From contig CALRWV020000005.1 in NCBI GenBank assembly GCA_943371965.1, positions 1 to 64,000 of the forward strand: a DNA stretch of 64,000 nt, written 5' to 3'. The notes beneath the pieces were generated by a model that saw only the letters and a program-made list of their open reading frames with translations, had not been told where the DNA came from and searched no databases. This stretch comes from CALRWV02 sp943371965. GTDB taxonomy: Bacteria > Bacteroidota > JABWAT01. Shown here piece after piece: positions 9,655-18,005 of this stretch. Within the stretch, counting starts at the first letter, position 1; every line of letters begins with the position of its first letter. The position numbers and the translations under genes were made by a program.

Positions 9655-11328
9655 ATGAAAAAAAACAGTTTAATTTTGCTTCTAACCGGATTGTTAGGGT
9701 GCATCACTTCAACTTCTTCGATAAATGAGTCTTCAAAAACAGAAAACGCACAAACACAGGTTTCAGTTTCAACTTCTGATTCACTTGCAAATATTACTTT
9801 TGCAGATTCCATTCAGATAAAAATGCATGATCAGATAGCATTGCTTCAATCCGAATATTCAGATGCACTTTCAAGACAGGATACTATTTCTGCAATTGCC
9901 GGTTTGGAAGCTTTGATTGATGTTTTAAACGAACACTCAGATTCAACTGCAGCAGATTTTAAATCGAATCAGTTTCTGCTTTCCAAATCACAGGAACAAC
10001 TGAAAATTTTGAATCCGGAAGAAAATTTTGCGGAGCAGGATTCACTTCTCATTCCCAAGGAAACTGAAATTGATGATCAGCCAATTGATCACAGTAAAAT
10101 AGAATTTGCCCTTCGCGGATTGGATATAACCAAAACAGAAATCCGGCTTGATATAAATAATCTTGTTGAGAAAAACATTGCATATTTCCAGACTAAAGGT
10201 CAGGAAAGAATGGCAACTTACCTTGAACGGGCTACCACATATTTTCCAATCATGTTTCCGATTATGCAGGAAGAAGGAGTTCCGAAAGAACTGATTTATT
10301 TGACGATGGTGGAAAGCGGTGTAAATCCGGAAGCAAAATCCCGTGCAAAGGCGATTGGAATGTGGCAGTTTATCAGAGGAACAGGCAGACTTTACGGACT
10401 CAAAGGAAATTTCTGGTTTGATGAGCGGAAAAATGTTGAAAAATCAACCCGTGCTGCAGCCAGACATTTCAAAGATTTGTATCGTGATTTGGGAAGTTGG
10501 CATTTGGCTCTTGCTGCTTATAATTCCGGACAGGGAAGAGTAAAACGTGCAATTAGACGGGCAAAAGGAAGCCGTGATTTCTGGGTGATCAGAAAATATC
10601 TTCCGAGAGAGACAAGAAATTATGTTCCTGCATTTATAGCCGCAACCATTATTGCAAACAATCCTGAAGAATTCGGTTTTTCCGTTGATAATTTCAACAA
10701 CCGTTATACTTATGATGAAGCTGAAGTAACAGGGACATTTCCGCTTTCTTTTCTTGCACAGATTGCTGATACAACAGAAGAATGTCTGAAATTTTTAAAT
10801 CCGGAACTGACCAAAACAAAGACACCTCCCGGAATTGAAAGCTACACTCTCAAAGTTCCTAAAGGAAAAGCTGAACTTTTTGCCGAACGTTTTGATGCAC
10901 TTCCTGATTCAATAAAAAGTACAGATTTATTCCACACAGTGAAATTGGGTGAAGATATTTCGAAAATCTGCAAAGAATATGGAGTTAATCCAAATTTGGT
11001 AGCTGCAGAAAATCCTTCATATGCAAAAACCAAAAAACTTAAAGTTGGAGAAATACTCAAAATCCCGATACCGGAACCCGGTGGAAGAACGATGGCTTAT
11101 AGCGATATTGCCCATTATGGATCACGTGCTTCATACAGTATTATGGTTCCTTCCAATTCCAAAGACATGGATAAATTCATTTATCAGGTTAGGAAGGGTG
11201 ATGTTTTGGGAAGTATTGCGCGTGATTTTAAAGTTTTTGTTTCCCAAATCAAACAATGGAATGGTCTACGTGGAAATATGATCAGAAATGGGCAAAAATT
11301 GGTAATCTGGAAAAAGAAAGAAAAGTAA
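9655..11328 (+). CDS. MltD-like lytic murein transglycosylase lipoprotein with LysM repeats
   Basis: 557 residues. The lipobox LLGC (Cys16) marks a lipoprotein, so it acts on peptidoglycan from a membrane. The SLT domain (about 190-340) has the catalytic Glu220 in VESG, then AIGMWQFIRGTGRLYGL and AYNSGQGRV. Two LysM modules follow, at about 425-470 and 509-553. This order is that of MltD. A CAGGAA ribosome site precedes the ATG. A hairpin terminator follows at 11358. Confidence 0.92.
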   Translation: MKKNSLILLLTGLLGCITSTSSINESSKTENAQTQVSVSTSDSLANITFADSIQIKMHDQIALLQSEYSDALSRQDTISAIAGLEALIDVLNEHSDSTAADFKSNQFLLSKSQEQLKILNPEENFAEQDSLLIPKETEIDDQPIDHSKIEFALRGLDITKTEIRLDINNLVEKNIAYFQTKGQERMATYLERATTYFPIMFPIMQEEGVPKELIYLTMVESGVNPEAKSRAKAIGMWQFIRGTGRLYGLKGNFWFDERKNVEKSTRAAARHFKDLYRDLGSWHLALAAYNSGQGRVKRAIRRAKGSRDFWVIRKYLPRETRNYVPAFIAATIIANNPEEFGFSVDNFNNRYTYDEAEVTGTFPLSFLAQIADTTEECLKFLNPELTKTKTPPGIESYTLKVPKGKAELFAERFDALPDSIKSTDLFHTVKLGEDISKICKEYGVNPNLVAAENPSYAKTKKLKVGEILKIPIPEPGGRTMAYSDIAHYGSRASYSIMVPSNSKDMDKFIYQVRKGDVLGSIARDFKVFVSQIKQWNGLRGNMIRNGQKLVIWKKKEK

Positions 11329-11357
11329 GCCATTTGATTTGAAGTCAATCGGTTAAA

Positions 11358-11396
11358 AAAGATGTAAAATTAAGACTGTCTTGAATTTACATCTTT
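11358..11396 (+). terminator. Hairpin terminator after the lytic transglycosylase gene
   Basis: AAAGATGTAAA (11358-11368) pairs perfectly with TTTACATCTTT (11386-11396), and the inner bases TAAGAC/GTCTTG extend the stem with two mismatches. It lies 30 nt past the stop. The T run is short, so its strength is uncertain. Confidence 0.6.
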
Positions 11397-11404
11397 ACAA
11401 ACTG

Positions 11405-11436
11405 ATTGCTTTTCCTGCCACTTTCATCTACCTTTG
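11405..11436 (+). promoter_or_regulatory. Bacteroidota-type promoter for sppA
   Basis: ATTG at 11405-11408 and TACCTTTG at 11429-11436 are 20 nt apart, fitting the Bacteroidota consensus TTTG-N19-TAnnTTTG. The start would lie near 11443, leaving a leader of about 20 nt before the chosen ATG. This supports the 11462 start rather than the longer frame from 11381. Confidence 0.6.
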
Positions 11437-11461
11437 CAACCTATTTTCTCAAAGTGAAACT

Positions 11462-12382
11462 ATGCCTAACTCTGGAAGTGCTTTTAAAACGATTCTGATA
11501 ATTTTCGCGGTTTTTATCCTCGGACTTTTTCTTTTGGTCGGAATTGGTGTTTATTCAGCGTTTTCTTCAAGTGACAATGAAGAAGATTCTTATACTTCAA
11601 GTCTTTCTTCAGGAAACAAAATCGGCATAGTTGAAATCAATTCTGAAATCATTACCTCTGATTATGTTGTAAAACAGGTTAATGAATTTAAAAACAGTTC
11701 GTCAATCAAAGCTTTAGTTGTTCGTGTAAATTCTCCAGGTGGCGGAGTTGCAGCAAGTCAGGAAATGTACGAAGCAATCAAAAAATTCAGAGAGACAGAT
11801 CGTCCGGTTGTCATTTCAATGGGTGGAGTTGCTGCCTCTGGTGGTTATTATTTGGCTCTTGGCGGAACAAAAATCATGGCTAATCCGGGAACAGTAACCG
11901 GAAGCATTGGCGTAATTCTTCAAATAACCCAATTGAAACCTCTAATGGATAAAGTTGGTGTTGAAATCAAAACCGTAAAAAGCGGCAAATTTAAAGATTC
12001 TGGATCACCTTTCAGGGCGCTGACAACTGATGATCAGAATTATTTTCAAAATGTAATTGATGACAGTTACGATCAATTTGTTTCTGCTGTTGTTGAAGAA
12101 AGAAAACTTCCAAAAGAAAAGGTTTTGAATTTGGCTCAAGGTCAGGTATTTACAGGTCGTCAGGCTTATAAAGAAGGTCTGATTGATACATTGGGTACTT
12201 ATGATGACGCAATTGAATATGCAGGAACTCTTGCCGGAATTTCAGGTAAACCTGAAACCGTAAGAAAGAGAAAAGATGTTGGTTTGATGGAACGGCTGTT
12301 AGGTGAAGCTGATACTGAATCAATCAGCAATATCAGGGAAATGTTTACAAATAAATCGCTGATTCAATATCGTCTGCAATAA
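11462..12382 (+). CDS. sppA: Signal peptide peptidase SppA (S49 family)
   Basis: 306 residues from the ATG at 11462; the frame is open from 11381 but a promoter lies inside that extension. One N-terminal membrane helix (about 9-31) anchors a periplasmic protease domain. The likely nucleophile is Ser127 in GGVAASGGYYLA, and the likely general base is Lys178 in KSGKFKDSG, about 51 residues later, as in B. subtilis SppA. It degrades cleaved signal peptides in the membrane. This is the short, single-domain form. Confidence 0.9.
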   Translation: MPNSGSAFKTILIIFAVFILGLFLLVGIGVYSAFSSSDNEEDSYTSSLSSGNKIGIVEINSEIITSDYVVKQVNEFKNSSSIKALVVRVNSPGGGVAASQEMYEAIKKFRETDRPVVISMGGVAASGGYYLALGGTKIMANPGTVTGSIGVILQITQLKPLMDKVGVEIKTVKSGKFKDSGSPFRALTTDDQNYFQNVIDDSYDQFVSAVVEERKLPKEKVLNLAQGQVFTGRQAYKEGLIDTLGTYDDAIEYAGTLAGISGKPETVRKRKDVGLMERLLGEADTESISNIREMFTNKSLIQYRLQ

Positions 12383-12412
12383 TTAAACCCAATTTTAACC
12401 GGCAATAAATTT

Positions 12413-12706
12413 ATGAACGTTACAAAAAAAGAAATTATATCACTTATCTCGAAAAAAACAGGGGTTGAAACTGTAGCAACTGAAGTTGTTATCGAAGCAT
12501 TTCTGGCTGTTGTGCAGGAAACTCTTCTGAATGGTGAAAGTATCGAATTAAGGGGCTTTGGAACATTTAAAACAGTTGAACGGAAAGAAAAAAAGGCAAG
12601 AAATCCCAAAAAAGGGCTTGAAGTTATTGTTCCTGCTCGTTCAGTTCCGGTTTTGAAGTTTACCAAAGAGTTTAAAAGTAAAGTTTCGGAAGTTAAACCA
12701 AAGTGA
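12413..12706 (+). CDS. HU/IHF-family DNA-binding protein
   Basis: 97 residues, full length for the family. The family pattern is clear: N-terminal helices (TKKEIISLISKKTG), then ELRGFGTFKTVERKEKKARNPKKG, which is the saddle and the DNA-grasping arm. It is a dimeric nucleoid protein; HU and IHF cannot be told apart from this alone. Its stop overlaps the GTG start of the next gene (GTGA), so the two are translationally coupled. Confidence 0.93.
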   Translation: MNVTKKEIISLISKKTGVETVATEVVIEAFLAVVQETLLNGESIELRGFGTFKTVERKEKKARNPKKGLEVIVPARSVPVLKFTKEFKSKVSEVKPK

Positions 12707-13686
12707 GTGATAAGTTAACATGCCCGGAATGTGGTGCAGAAAATCCGGACAATTCGAAATTTTGTATTTTGTGTGGAAATGATCTGAATTCCATACAAAT
12801 TAAAGAGATTTCTGTTTTATCAGGCAAGTGCAAATCTTGCGGAATTGATTTACTTGAACATGCAAAATTCTGTCACAGTTGCGGAACAGCTGTTTCGGGT
12901 GAAAAACAAAGTGTTCAGAAGACAAAACAACTGAAAAATAAATCAGTTGAAACTTTAACATCGTCAGGTTCTAGTGTACCTGTAATGATTACTGTTCTTT
13001 TATTTATTGCTGCAGGTTTCATTTTGTCAGGATTGGCATCCAATGAATTTGATGATGTGGAAACAACAAAAGCTGCACCAACAGAACCAGCTTCAGATCA
13101 GCAGAACCAGCACAATCATCCAACCATGACTGCTGATGCTGAAACACTGACAAGAATTGAAACCCTTAAGTCTGAAATTAATATCGCCAAGGATATTGCT
13201 TCAAAACAAAAGCTTTCATCGGAGTTGGCTGAAATTTACATGAAACTGGGCAGGATGGTTGAAGCTGCAGATATTTTTATCGCAATTCTTCCTTCAGATC
13301 CAAAAAACGAACGGATTCTTGTTACCATCGCTAATTTACTGGATGATGGCGGTGAAAAGAAAAAGGCAATTGAATACTATGAAAAAGTTCTTGAACTGAA
13401 TCCTAAAAATGTTGATGCCAGAGTTGATATGGCAACCATCATGATCAGTTCAGAATCACCAATGATGGCTATTGCTGAATTGAAAAAAGTGCTTGAAATA
13501 AAGCCTGATCATCAGATAGCCAATTTGAACATGGGAATTATGAGTTACACGGTCGGAAAATATGATAAAGCTTTGGAATGGTTCCAGAAAGCCAAAAATA
13601 TTGATCCGAATTCTTCTGCAGGTAAAAAAGCAGCAGAAGGAATTACTGCCATTGAATCAATAAACAATAAATCTAAAACTAAATAA
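12703..13686 (+). CDS. Double zinc-ribbon, single-pass membrane TPR protein
   Basis: 327 residues with a GTG start overlapping the HU stop by 4 nt. Two zinc ribbons open the protein (CPECG...CILCG and CKSCG...CHSCG, about residues 7-64). One membrane helix follows at about 92-112, then a His/Gln/Pro-rich linker and three TPR units (about 170-320). The architecture suggests an inner-membrane scaffold with the ribbons in the cytosol and the TPRs outside. Function unknown. Confidence 0.75.
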   Translation: MSDKLTCPECGAENPDNSKFCILCGNDLNSIQIKEISVLSGKCKSCGIDLLEHAKFCHSCGTAVSGEKQSVQKTKQLKNKSVETLTSSGSSVPVMITVLLFIAAGFILSGLASNEFDDVETTKAAPTEPASDQQNQHNHPTMTADAETLTRIETLKSEINIAKDIASKQKLSSELAEIYMKLGRMVEAADIFIAILPSDPKNERILVTIANLLDDGGEKKKAIEYYEKVLELNPKNVDARVDMATIMISSESPMMAIAELKKVLEIKPDHQIANLNMGIMSYTVGKYDKALEWFQKAKNIDPNSSAGKKAAEGITAIESINNKSKTK

Positions 13687-13698
13687 GGAGATACGCCC

Positions 13699-13788
13699 AT
13701 GCCTTGTGGTCGTAAGAGAAAACGTCATAAAATCGCAACCCATAAACGTAAAAAAAGATTGCGGAAAAATCGTCATAAGAAAAAATAA
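13699..13788 (+). CDS. 29-residue COX24/AURKAIP1-like ribosomal small protein
   Basis: A tiny, very basic protein (18 Lys/Arg of 29 residues) that starts MPCGRKRKRHK and ends RKNRHKKK. This matches the AURKAIP1/COX24-domain proteins (DUF1713) found in Bacteroidota and related to mitochondrial mS38 and mycobacterial bS22, so it is probably a small-subunit ribosomal protein. AAGGAG at 13685-13690 sits 8 nt before the ATG. It follows the TPR gene by 12 nt. The second residue pair PC replaces the more usual PS. Confidence 0.85.
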   Translation: MPCGRKRKRHKIATHKRKKRLRKNRHKKK

Positions 13789-13797
13789 ATTATTATC

Positions 13798-13823
13798 TTG
13801 GGGGCTGAGATAAAGGCCCCTAA
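13798..13823 (+). terminator. GC-rich hairpin between the COX24-like and hydrolase genes
   Basis: TTGGGGGC (13798-13805) can pair with GCCCCTAA (13816-13823), an 8-bp stem with one G-T pair and a 10-nt loop. It starts 10 nt after the COX24-like stop and ends 1 nt before the next ATG. There is no T run. It could be an attenuator, an RNA 3' stabiliser or a weak terminator. Confidence 0.45.
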
Positions 13824-13824
13824 G

Positions 13825-14658
13825 ATGGTTAAAAAGCTAAGCTTTGTTATCATATTTATAATTTCGATATCCCTGACTATATTCAGTTGGGGATTTTATG
13901 TGCATAAAGAAATAACAAAACAGGCCATTTCTTTTCTTCCTGACTCAATACAGGTTTTTTACAACCGTAATTACACTGAGATTGTTTCTAGATCCATTGA
14001 ACCCGATCAACTCAAGTATACCAATAAATCAGAAATCCCAAAACATTATATTGATTTGGAAAACTATTCAGGTTCTGATTTTAAAAATAAACTTCCATCC
14101 TATTCTGATTTGGTTGCAAAATACGGTTCGGCAAAAATTCTTGAAAATGGATACGTTCCGTATGTCGTTATTTTTTACATGGATTCACTGACAATCGCAA
14201 TTTCCAAAAAAGATGATCAGAAAATCATAAAATTCAGTGCATATCTGTCACATTATATTGGTGATTTGAATGTGCCGCTTCATACAACAGTCACCTATGA
14301 CGGAGACGGGATTTCAAAAGGTATTCACTCTAGATTCGAAGAAAAACTATCCGAAATGATATTGAAGAAGGGTTTTTTGGTTGATCATCATGCGAAATAT
14401 ATAACATCTCCTGCAGATTCTGTTTTCAACATGCTGAAAAGATCACACAGTTTTGTTGCTGAAATATTGAAATCAGATTCACTTGCACAATATGAACTTG
14501 ATATTCAAAATTTGAAGAAGAAAGAAAAATTCAATGAAGAATATTACCAGTTAATGAACGATAAAATTGAAAAAATCGTTAAAGATAGAATCAGAAATTC
14601 GTCAATATCTGTTGCTGATTTTTGGTTTACCTGTTGGGTAAATGCATCAAAAAAATAA
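13825..14658 (+). CDS. Zinc-dependent phospholipase C/S1-P1 nuclease-like hydrolase
   Basis: 277 residues from the ATG at 13825; the open frame extends to a TTG at 13798 inside a hairpin. The signal peptide ends at about residue 21, so the mature chain would begin at or near Trp22-Gly23, the metal-binding N-terminus of this family. Further candidate zinc ligands are His27, His74/Asp77 (HYID), His143/Asp147 (SHYIGD), His153 and His168/Glu172. Substrate (phospholipid or nucleic acid) is not decidable here. Confidence 0.75.
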   Translation: MVKKLSFVIIFIISISLTIFSWGFYVHKEITKQAISFLPDSIQVFYNRNYTEIVSRSIEPDQLKYTNKSEIPKHYIDLENYSGSDFKNKLPSYSDLVAKYGSAKILENGYVPYVVIFYMDSLTIAISKKDDQKIIKFSAYLSHYIGDLNVPLHTTVTYDGDGISKGIHSRFEEKLSEMILKKGFLVDHHAKYITSPADSVFNMLKRSHSFVAEILKSDSLAQYELDIQNLKKKEKFNEEYYQLMNDKIEKIVKDRIRNSSISVADFWFTCWVNASKK

Positions 14659-14759
14659 AACAGACGGATTGATAATTATCACAAAATCGGCTTCGTTTAC
14701 AGAAGTCATTGAAAATACGGTTATTTAGCTGTATTTTTATTCATCAGTGGAGGATTTGT

Positions 14760-15092
14760 ATGAACGGAAATTTCGGTAAAGGTCTTTTGTGGGGATTCGT
14801 GTTAGGTACTGTGGCAGGAGTTACCGCCGGTGTATTATTGGCACCCAGAAGCGGAAAAGAAGTAAGAAGTACCATTGCAAACAAGATCAATCAGTTTCTT
14901 GAAAAGGACCAAAATGAAAATCAGGAAGATGGTTTTTTTCAAAATATTGAAAATGAAGGCAAAAAACTGAGTGAAGCTCTAATTGAAGATGCTCGTGAAA
15001 AAGCTGAAGTCTTATTGGCTGATGCTGATAAACTTTTAAATGAGATCAGATTGAAATCTACACGTACAATGGCTGAAAGTCCGGTTGCCTGA
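14760..15092 (+). CDS. YtxH-like small membrane protein
   Basis: 110 residues from the ATG at 14760, chosen for its strong ribosome site (GTGGAGG). It has one glycine-rich membrane segment (GLLWGFVLGTVAGVTAGVLL) followed directly by APRSGKEVR, the signature of YtxH/gas-vesicle-like proteins, then a charged helical tail. Role unknown; relatives are often stress-induced. The stop overlaps the next start by one base. Confidence 0.8.
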   Translation: MNGNFGKGLLWGFVLGTVAGVTAGVLLAPRSGKEVRSTIANKINQFLEKDQNENQEDGFFQNIENEGKKLSEALIEDAREKAEVLLADADKLLNEIRLKSTRTMAESPVA

Positions 15093-15688
15093 TGCAGCAG
15101 AAAAAAGTAATTATTTTCGATGGCGTTCCAGTCTGTTATTCTTATGATATTGCAATTCATATTGCAAAAATGGGACATAAAATACTTGCGGTTGACAGAA
15201 CCGGCGGAAAAATTGAACCTGAATTTATCAAACTTGTCAGAAGAGATGGTGGAGACGGAATTGTAATTACACCTACCGAACCATCTGTTGCCGGTCTTGA
15301 AAATATGCTTGATCTTGGTCTTTCCAGATATGGAAGAGTCAATAATCTTTTTTTCTTCCGTCATTTTAAAGATACATCTTCATCAGATTTTGAGGCGGGA
15401 AAAGAAAAATTTCAGAATGCGCTGATAAATTTCAAAACGATATATTCTGATTTTCTGAATAGAAAAGGTTGGCAAACCACATCACACTTATTTATTACAG
15501 CTTCCGGCGAAATGTTTGATAAATTGAATGACAGCAAATTTTTTAACTCAGCATTTGAAAAATTGAATTCTGAATTTACAACTCTTCATTTTTCAGGAAA
15601 CGGTTTGAAGGCCCATCCTCTGAAAACAGAAGAAAGCGATTCCGTAAATCAGGCTCTAAAAGTGGCAGATGAAATTTTGATTGCATGA
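15092..15688 (+). CDS. Hypothetical protein, Rossmann-like
   Basis: 198 residues. The opening KKVIIFDGVPVCYSYDIAIH and the strand-helix alternation resemble a short-chain dehydrogenase fold, but the nucleotide-binding glycines are missing and no YxxxK pair is seen. If related, it has probably lost cofactor binding. It overlaps the YtxH-like gene by 1 nt and the following gene by 4 nt (ATGA), so the three form a tight operon. Confidence 0.55.
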   Translation: MQQKKVIIFDGVPVCYSYDIAIHIAKMGHKILAVDRTGGKIEPEFIKLVRRDGGDGIVITPTEPSVAGLENMLDLGLSRYGRVNNLFFFRHFKDTSSSDFEAGKEKFQNALINFKTIYSDFLNRKGWQTTSHLFITASGEMFDKLNDSKFFNSAFEKLNSEFTTLHFSGNGLKAHPLKTEESDSVNQALKVADEILIA

Positions 15689-16344
15689 TTCTCTCTTTCC
15701 TTTTCTATTTTCTGCTTCAAATAGGAATCTTTTCGCAACAAATCCCCCAAAACGGAATCTACCTCAAGTTTGAAAATTCTGACTCAACAAAAGCAGAATT
15801 TCAACTCTTTATGTCACAGGCACAACAGGCTCCTTATATTTCCGCAAAAGACTCGCTCCTTAAGCTCAGAATAAGAAATATTATTGACGGCAACTATTAC
15901 CTGAATAAACCAATTTTAAATCCTGTAAACAGTTTCTCTGAATTTGACCTGAAGAAATTTGATAAGTACGGGGTGCTTGAAATGGTTGATTTTCAGAAAA
16001 CAAGAAATGAAATTCAAACAAAATATTTCGATTTTGCTTACAATATCATTAGCGGTAAAGCTGACTTTGGTTATAAACTGATCAACAAAAAGGATCTTGA
16101 TTTAAAGTTTGGAATGAATTTGTCCTACGATTATTTCCAGCTGAATAAACTGCAGGAAATTAAACTGTTTGGAAGCCAGATTATTTATGATCCTGACAAA
16201 TATTCAGGAAACAACCAGTTTTTCATCAGTTACAAGTTTGAAAATTGGGAGGTACTCTCAAAATATGAATTGCCTATTTTCAATCAGCATGAACACGAAT
16301 TCAACGATGATAAAATTTCAATTGTAATAGCATACGATTTTTAG
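15685..16344 (+). CDS. Secreted hypothetical protein, possible outer-membrane protein
   Basis: 219 residues with an N-terminal signal peptide (about 1-17, ending IFSQQ). The rest is rich in alternating aromatic strands and ends in the aromatic residue Phe (IVIAYDF), a pattern common in outer-membrane beta proteins. No family recognised. It is translationally coupled to the preceding gene by an ATGA overlap. Confidence 0.55.
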   Translation: MILSFLFYFLLQIGIFSQQIPQNGIYLKFENSDSTKAEFQLFMSQAQQAPYISAKDSLLKLRIRNIIDGNYYLNKPILNPVNSFSEFDLKKFDKYGVLEMVDFQKTRNEIQTKYFDFAYNIISGKADFGYKLINKKDLDLKFGMNLSYDYFQLNKLQEIKLFGSQIIYDPDKYSGNNQFFISYKFENWEVLSKYELPIFNQHEHEFNDDKISIVIAYDF

Positions 16345-16351
16345 GTGAAAC

Positions 16352-17416
16352 TTGAAAAAAATAGCCCTTCTTTTTGGTGGAAAATCAGCAGAACATGAAG
16401 TTTCGATAACTTCAGCCAACTCATTACTTGCTGGAATTGATTACGGAATTTTTGAAATAATCCCGATAAAAATAAACAAAGACGGTGAGTGGTGTACTCC
16501 TTTGGAATCAAGGACTGATTTGAAAAATGAGATACATCAAAAATTGTTATTTCCTGAAATCGAGAAAAGTAAACTGATTTCATTTATTAAAGAAGAAATT
16601 GATGTTGTTTTTCCGCTCTTGCATGGAACATACGGAGAGGATGGAACTATTCAAGGTTTTTGTGAAATTATTGGAAAGGCGTATGTTGGCGCAGGTGTTT
16701 TAGGCAGTTCAGTTGGAATGGATAAAGAGATAACCAAAATCCTTCTCCATAATTCAGGAATTCCGGTTGTTCCATTTTTAACAATTCGTTCACTTGAATG
16801 GGAACTTGATAAACAAAAACTATTGAATTCAATTGCAAAAGAATTCAGTTATCCAATCTTTATTAAACCATGCAATTCTGGATCCAGTATTGGAATTACT
16901 AAAGTGAAGTCCTTTCCAGAACTTGAAAGTGCAATTAATATTGCCTTCAAGTTCGATACAAAGTTGCTCATTGAACCCGGTTTGGCAGTTAGGGAAATTG
17001 AAATTTCAGTTTTGGGGAATGAAAAAATTGAAGTTTCCCTGCCGGGTGAGATTCATCCGGGCGCTGAGTTTTATGATTATCAGGATAAATATCATTCTGG
17101 TTCGAGTTGGAGTGAAATCCCCGCAAAATTGGATGGTGATTTGATAAAAAATATACAAAGTATTGCTGAATCGGCATTTATTGCATTGAATCTCAACGGT
17201 ATGGCACGGATTGATTTTTTTATTGAAAAAATAACAAATGAAATATTTATCAATGAAGTTAATACAATACCAGGCTTTACACCCATAAGTATGTATCCTA
17301 AAATGTGGGAGGCATCAGGGGTAGGTTATTCTGCTTTAATAGAAAAACTGGTGGATCTGGCAATTGAGCGGTTTCAACAGCGAGAAAAAATAGCAGCCAA
17401 TTTTTTGAATTTATAA
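16352..17416 (+). CDS. ddl: D-alanine--D-alanine ligase
   Basis: 354 residues, full length. It joins two D-alanines with ATP for peptidoglycan synthesis in the cytosol. The start is TTG with AGGTGAAAC before it, giving MKKIALLFGGKSAEHEVS, the family N-terminus. ATP-grasp motifs follow: HGTYGEDGTIQG, PCNSGSSIGI and EVNTIPGFTPIS. It starts 7 nt after the upstream stop. Confidence 0.95.
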   Translation: MKKIALLFGGKSAEHEVSITSANSLLAGIDYGIFEIIPIKINKDGEWCTPLESRTDLKNEIHQKLLFPEIEKSKLISFIKEEIDVVFPLLHGTYGEDGTIQGFCEIIGKAYVGAGVLGSSVGMDKEITKILLHNSGIPVVPFLTIRSLEWELDKQKLLNSIAKEFSYPIFIKPCNSGSSIGITKVKSFPELESAINIAFKFDTKLLIEPGLAVREIEISVLGNEKIEVSLPGEIHPGAEFYDYQDKYHSGSSWSEIPAKLDGDLIKNIQSIAESAFIALNLNGMARIDFFIEKITNEIFINEVNTIPGFTPISMYPKMWEASGVGYSALIEKLVDLAIERFQQREKIAANFLNL

Positions 17417-17447
17417 AATTCTACATAATAGTTATCATTTTGGTTTA

Positions 17448-17478
17448 TTTGATTGAATGAAATATTCGGCTATTTTTG
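17448..17478 (+). promoter_or_regulatory. Bacteroidota-type promoter for the HIT/SLBB genes
   Basis: TTTG at 17448-17451 and TATTTTTG at 17471-17478 are exactly 19 nt apart, an exact match to the Bacteroidota consensus TTTG-N19-TAnnTTTG. The start would be near 17485, about 20 nt before the GTG of the HIT gene. Confidence 0.7.
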
Positions 17479-17503
17479 CCCTTTTGAAATTTAGAGAGTA
17501 AAA

Positions 17504-17995
17504 GTGGAAAGAATTTGGTCACCTTGGCGTTCGGCATATATTGACTCATTCAAATCATCACCAGAAAAAGTGGGATGTATATTTTGTGAATTCCCCAAAT
17601 TAAATCTGGACGAAGAAAATCTGATACTTTTCCGTGGGAAAACATGTTTTGTAATCATGAATTTGTATCCCTATAATTCGGGTCATTTAATGATTGTTCC
17701 CACTCAACATACAACAGAACTTTCTGAACTTAGTGCAGAATGTTCTTCAGAAATAATCTCGCTTCTGGCAAAAAGTCAAAATGCAATAAGGGAAGAATTG
17801 AAAGCCCATGGGTTTAATATTGGTGTCAATATTGGAAAAGTTGCCGGAGCAGGAATTGAAGAACATATCCATTTTCACATTGTTCCAAGATGGAATGGGG
17901 ATACCAATTTTATGCCTGTTTTTGCTGATGTAAAAGTTGTACCCGAAGAAATGAAAAAAAGCTACTCCAAATTGAAACCTTATTTTTTAGTTTGA
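17504..17995 (+). CDS. HIT-family nucleotide hydrolase/phosphorylase
   Basis: 163 residues with a GTG start. The N-terminus MERIWSPWRSAYI and CIFC (25-28) are typical of bacterial Ap4A phosphorylase-like HIT proteins. The histidine triad is His121, His123 and His125 (HIHFHIVPRW). These enzymes cleave dinucleoside polyphosphates or AMP conjugates. An SLBB gene follows 10 nt later. Confidence 0.9.
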   Translation: MERIWSPWRSAYIDSFKSSPEKVGCIFCEFPKLNLDEENLILFRGKTCFVIMNLYPYNSGHLMIVPTQHTTELSELSAECSSEIISLLAKSQNAIREELKAHGFNIGVNIGKVAGAGIEEHIHFHIVPRWNGDTNFMPVFADVKVVPEEMKKSYSKLKPYFLV

Positions 17996-18005
17996 AAGTT
18001 TATTT

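Noticed and set aside
11381..11461. Longer SppA reading frame start at 11381
   Set aside because: A good promoter (11405-11436) lies inside this extension, and the extra residues do not resemble an SppA N-terminus.
14939..15364. 141-codon open frame on the minus strand
   Set aside because: It crosses two well-supported + strand genes (YtxH-like and the next), lacks a ribosome site and has low-complexity translation. It is an antisense shadow.
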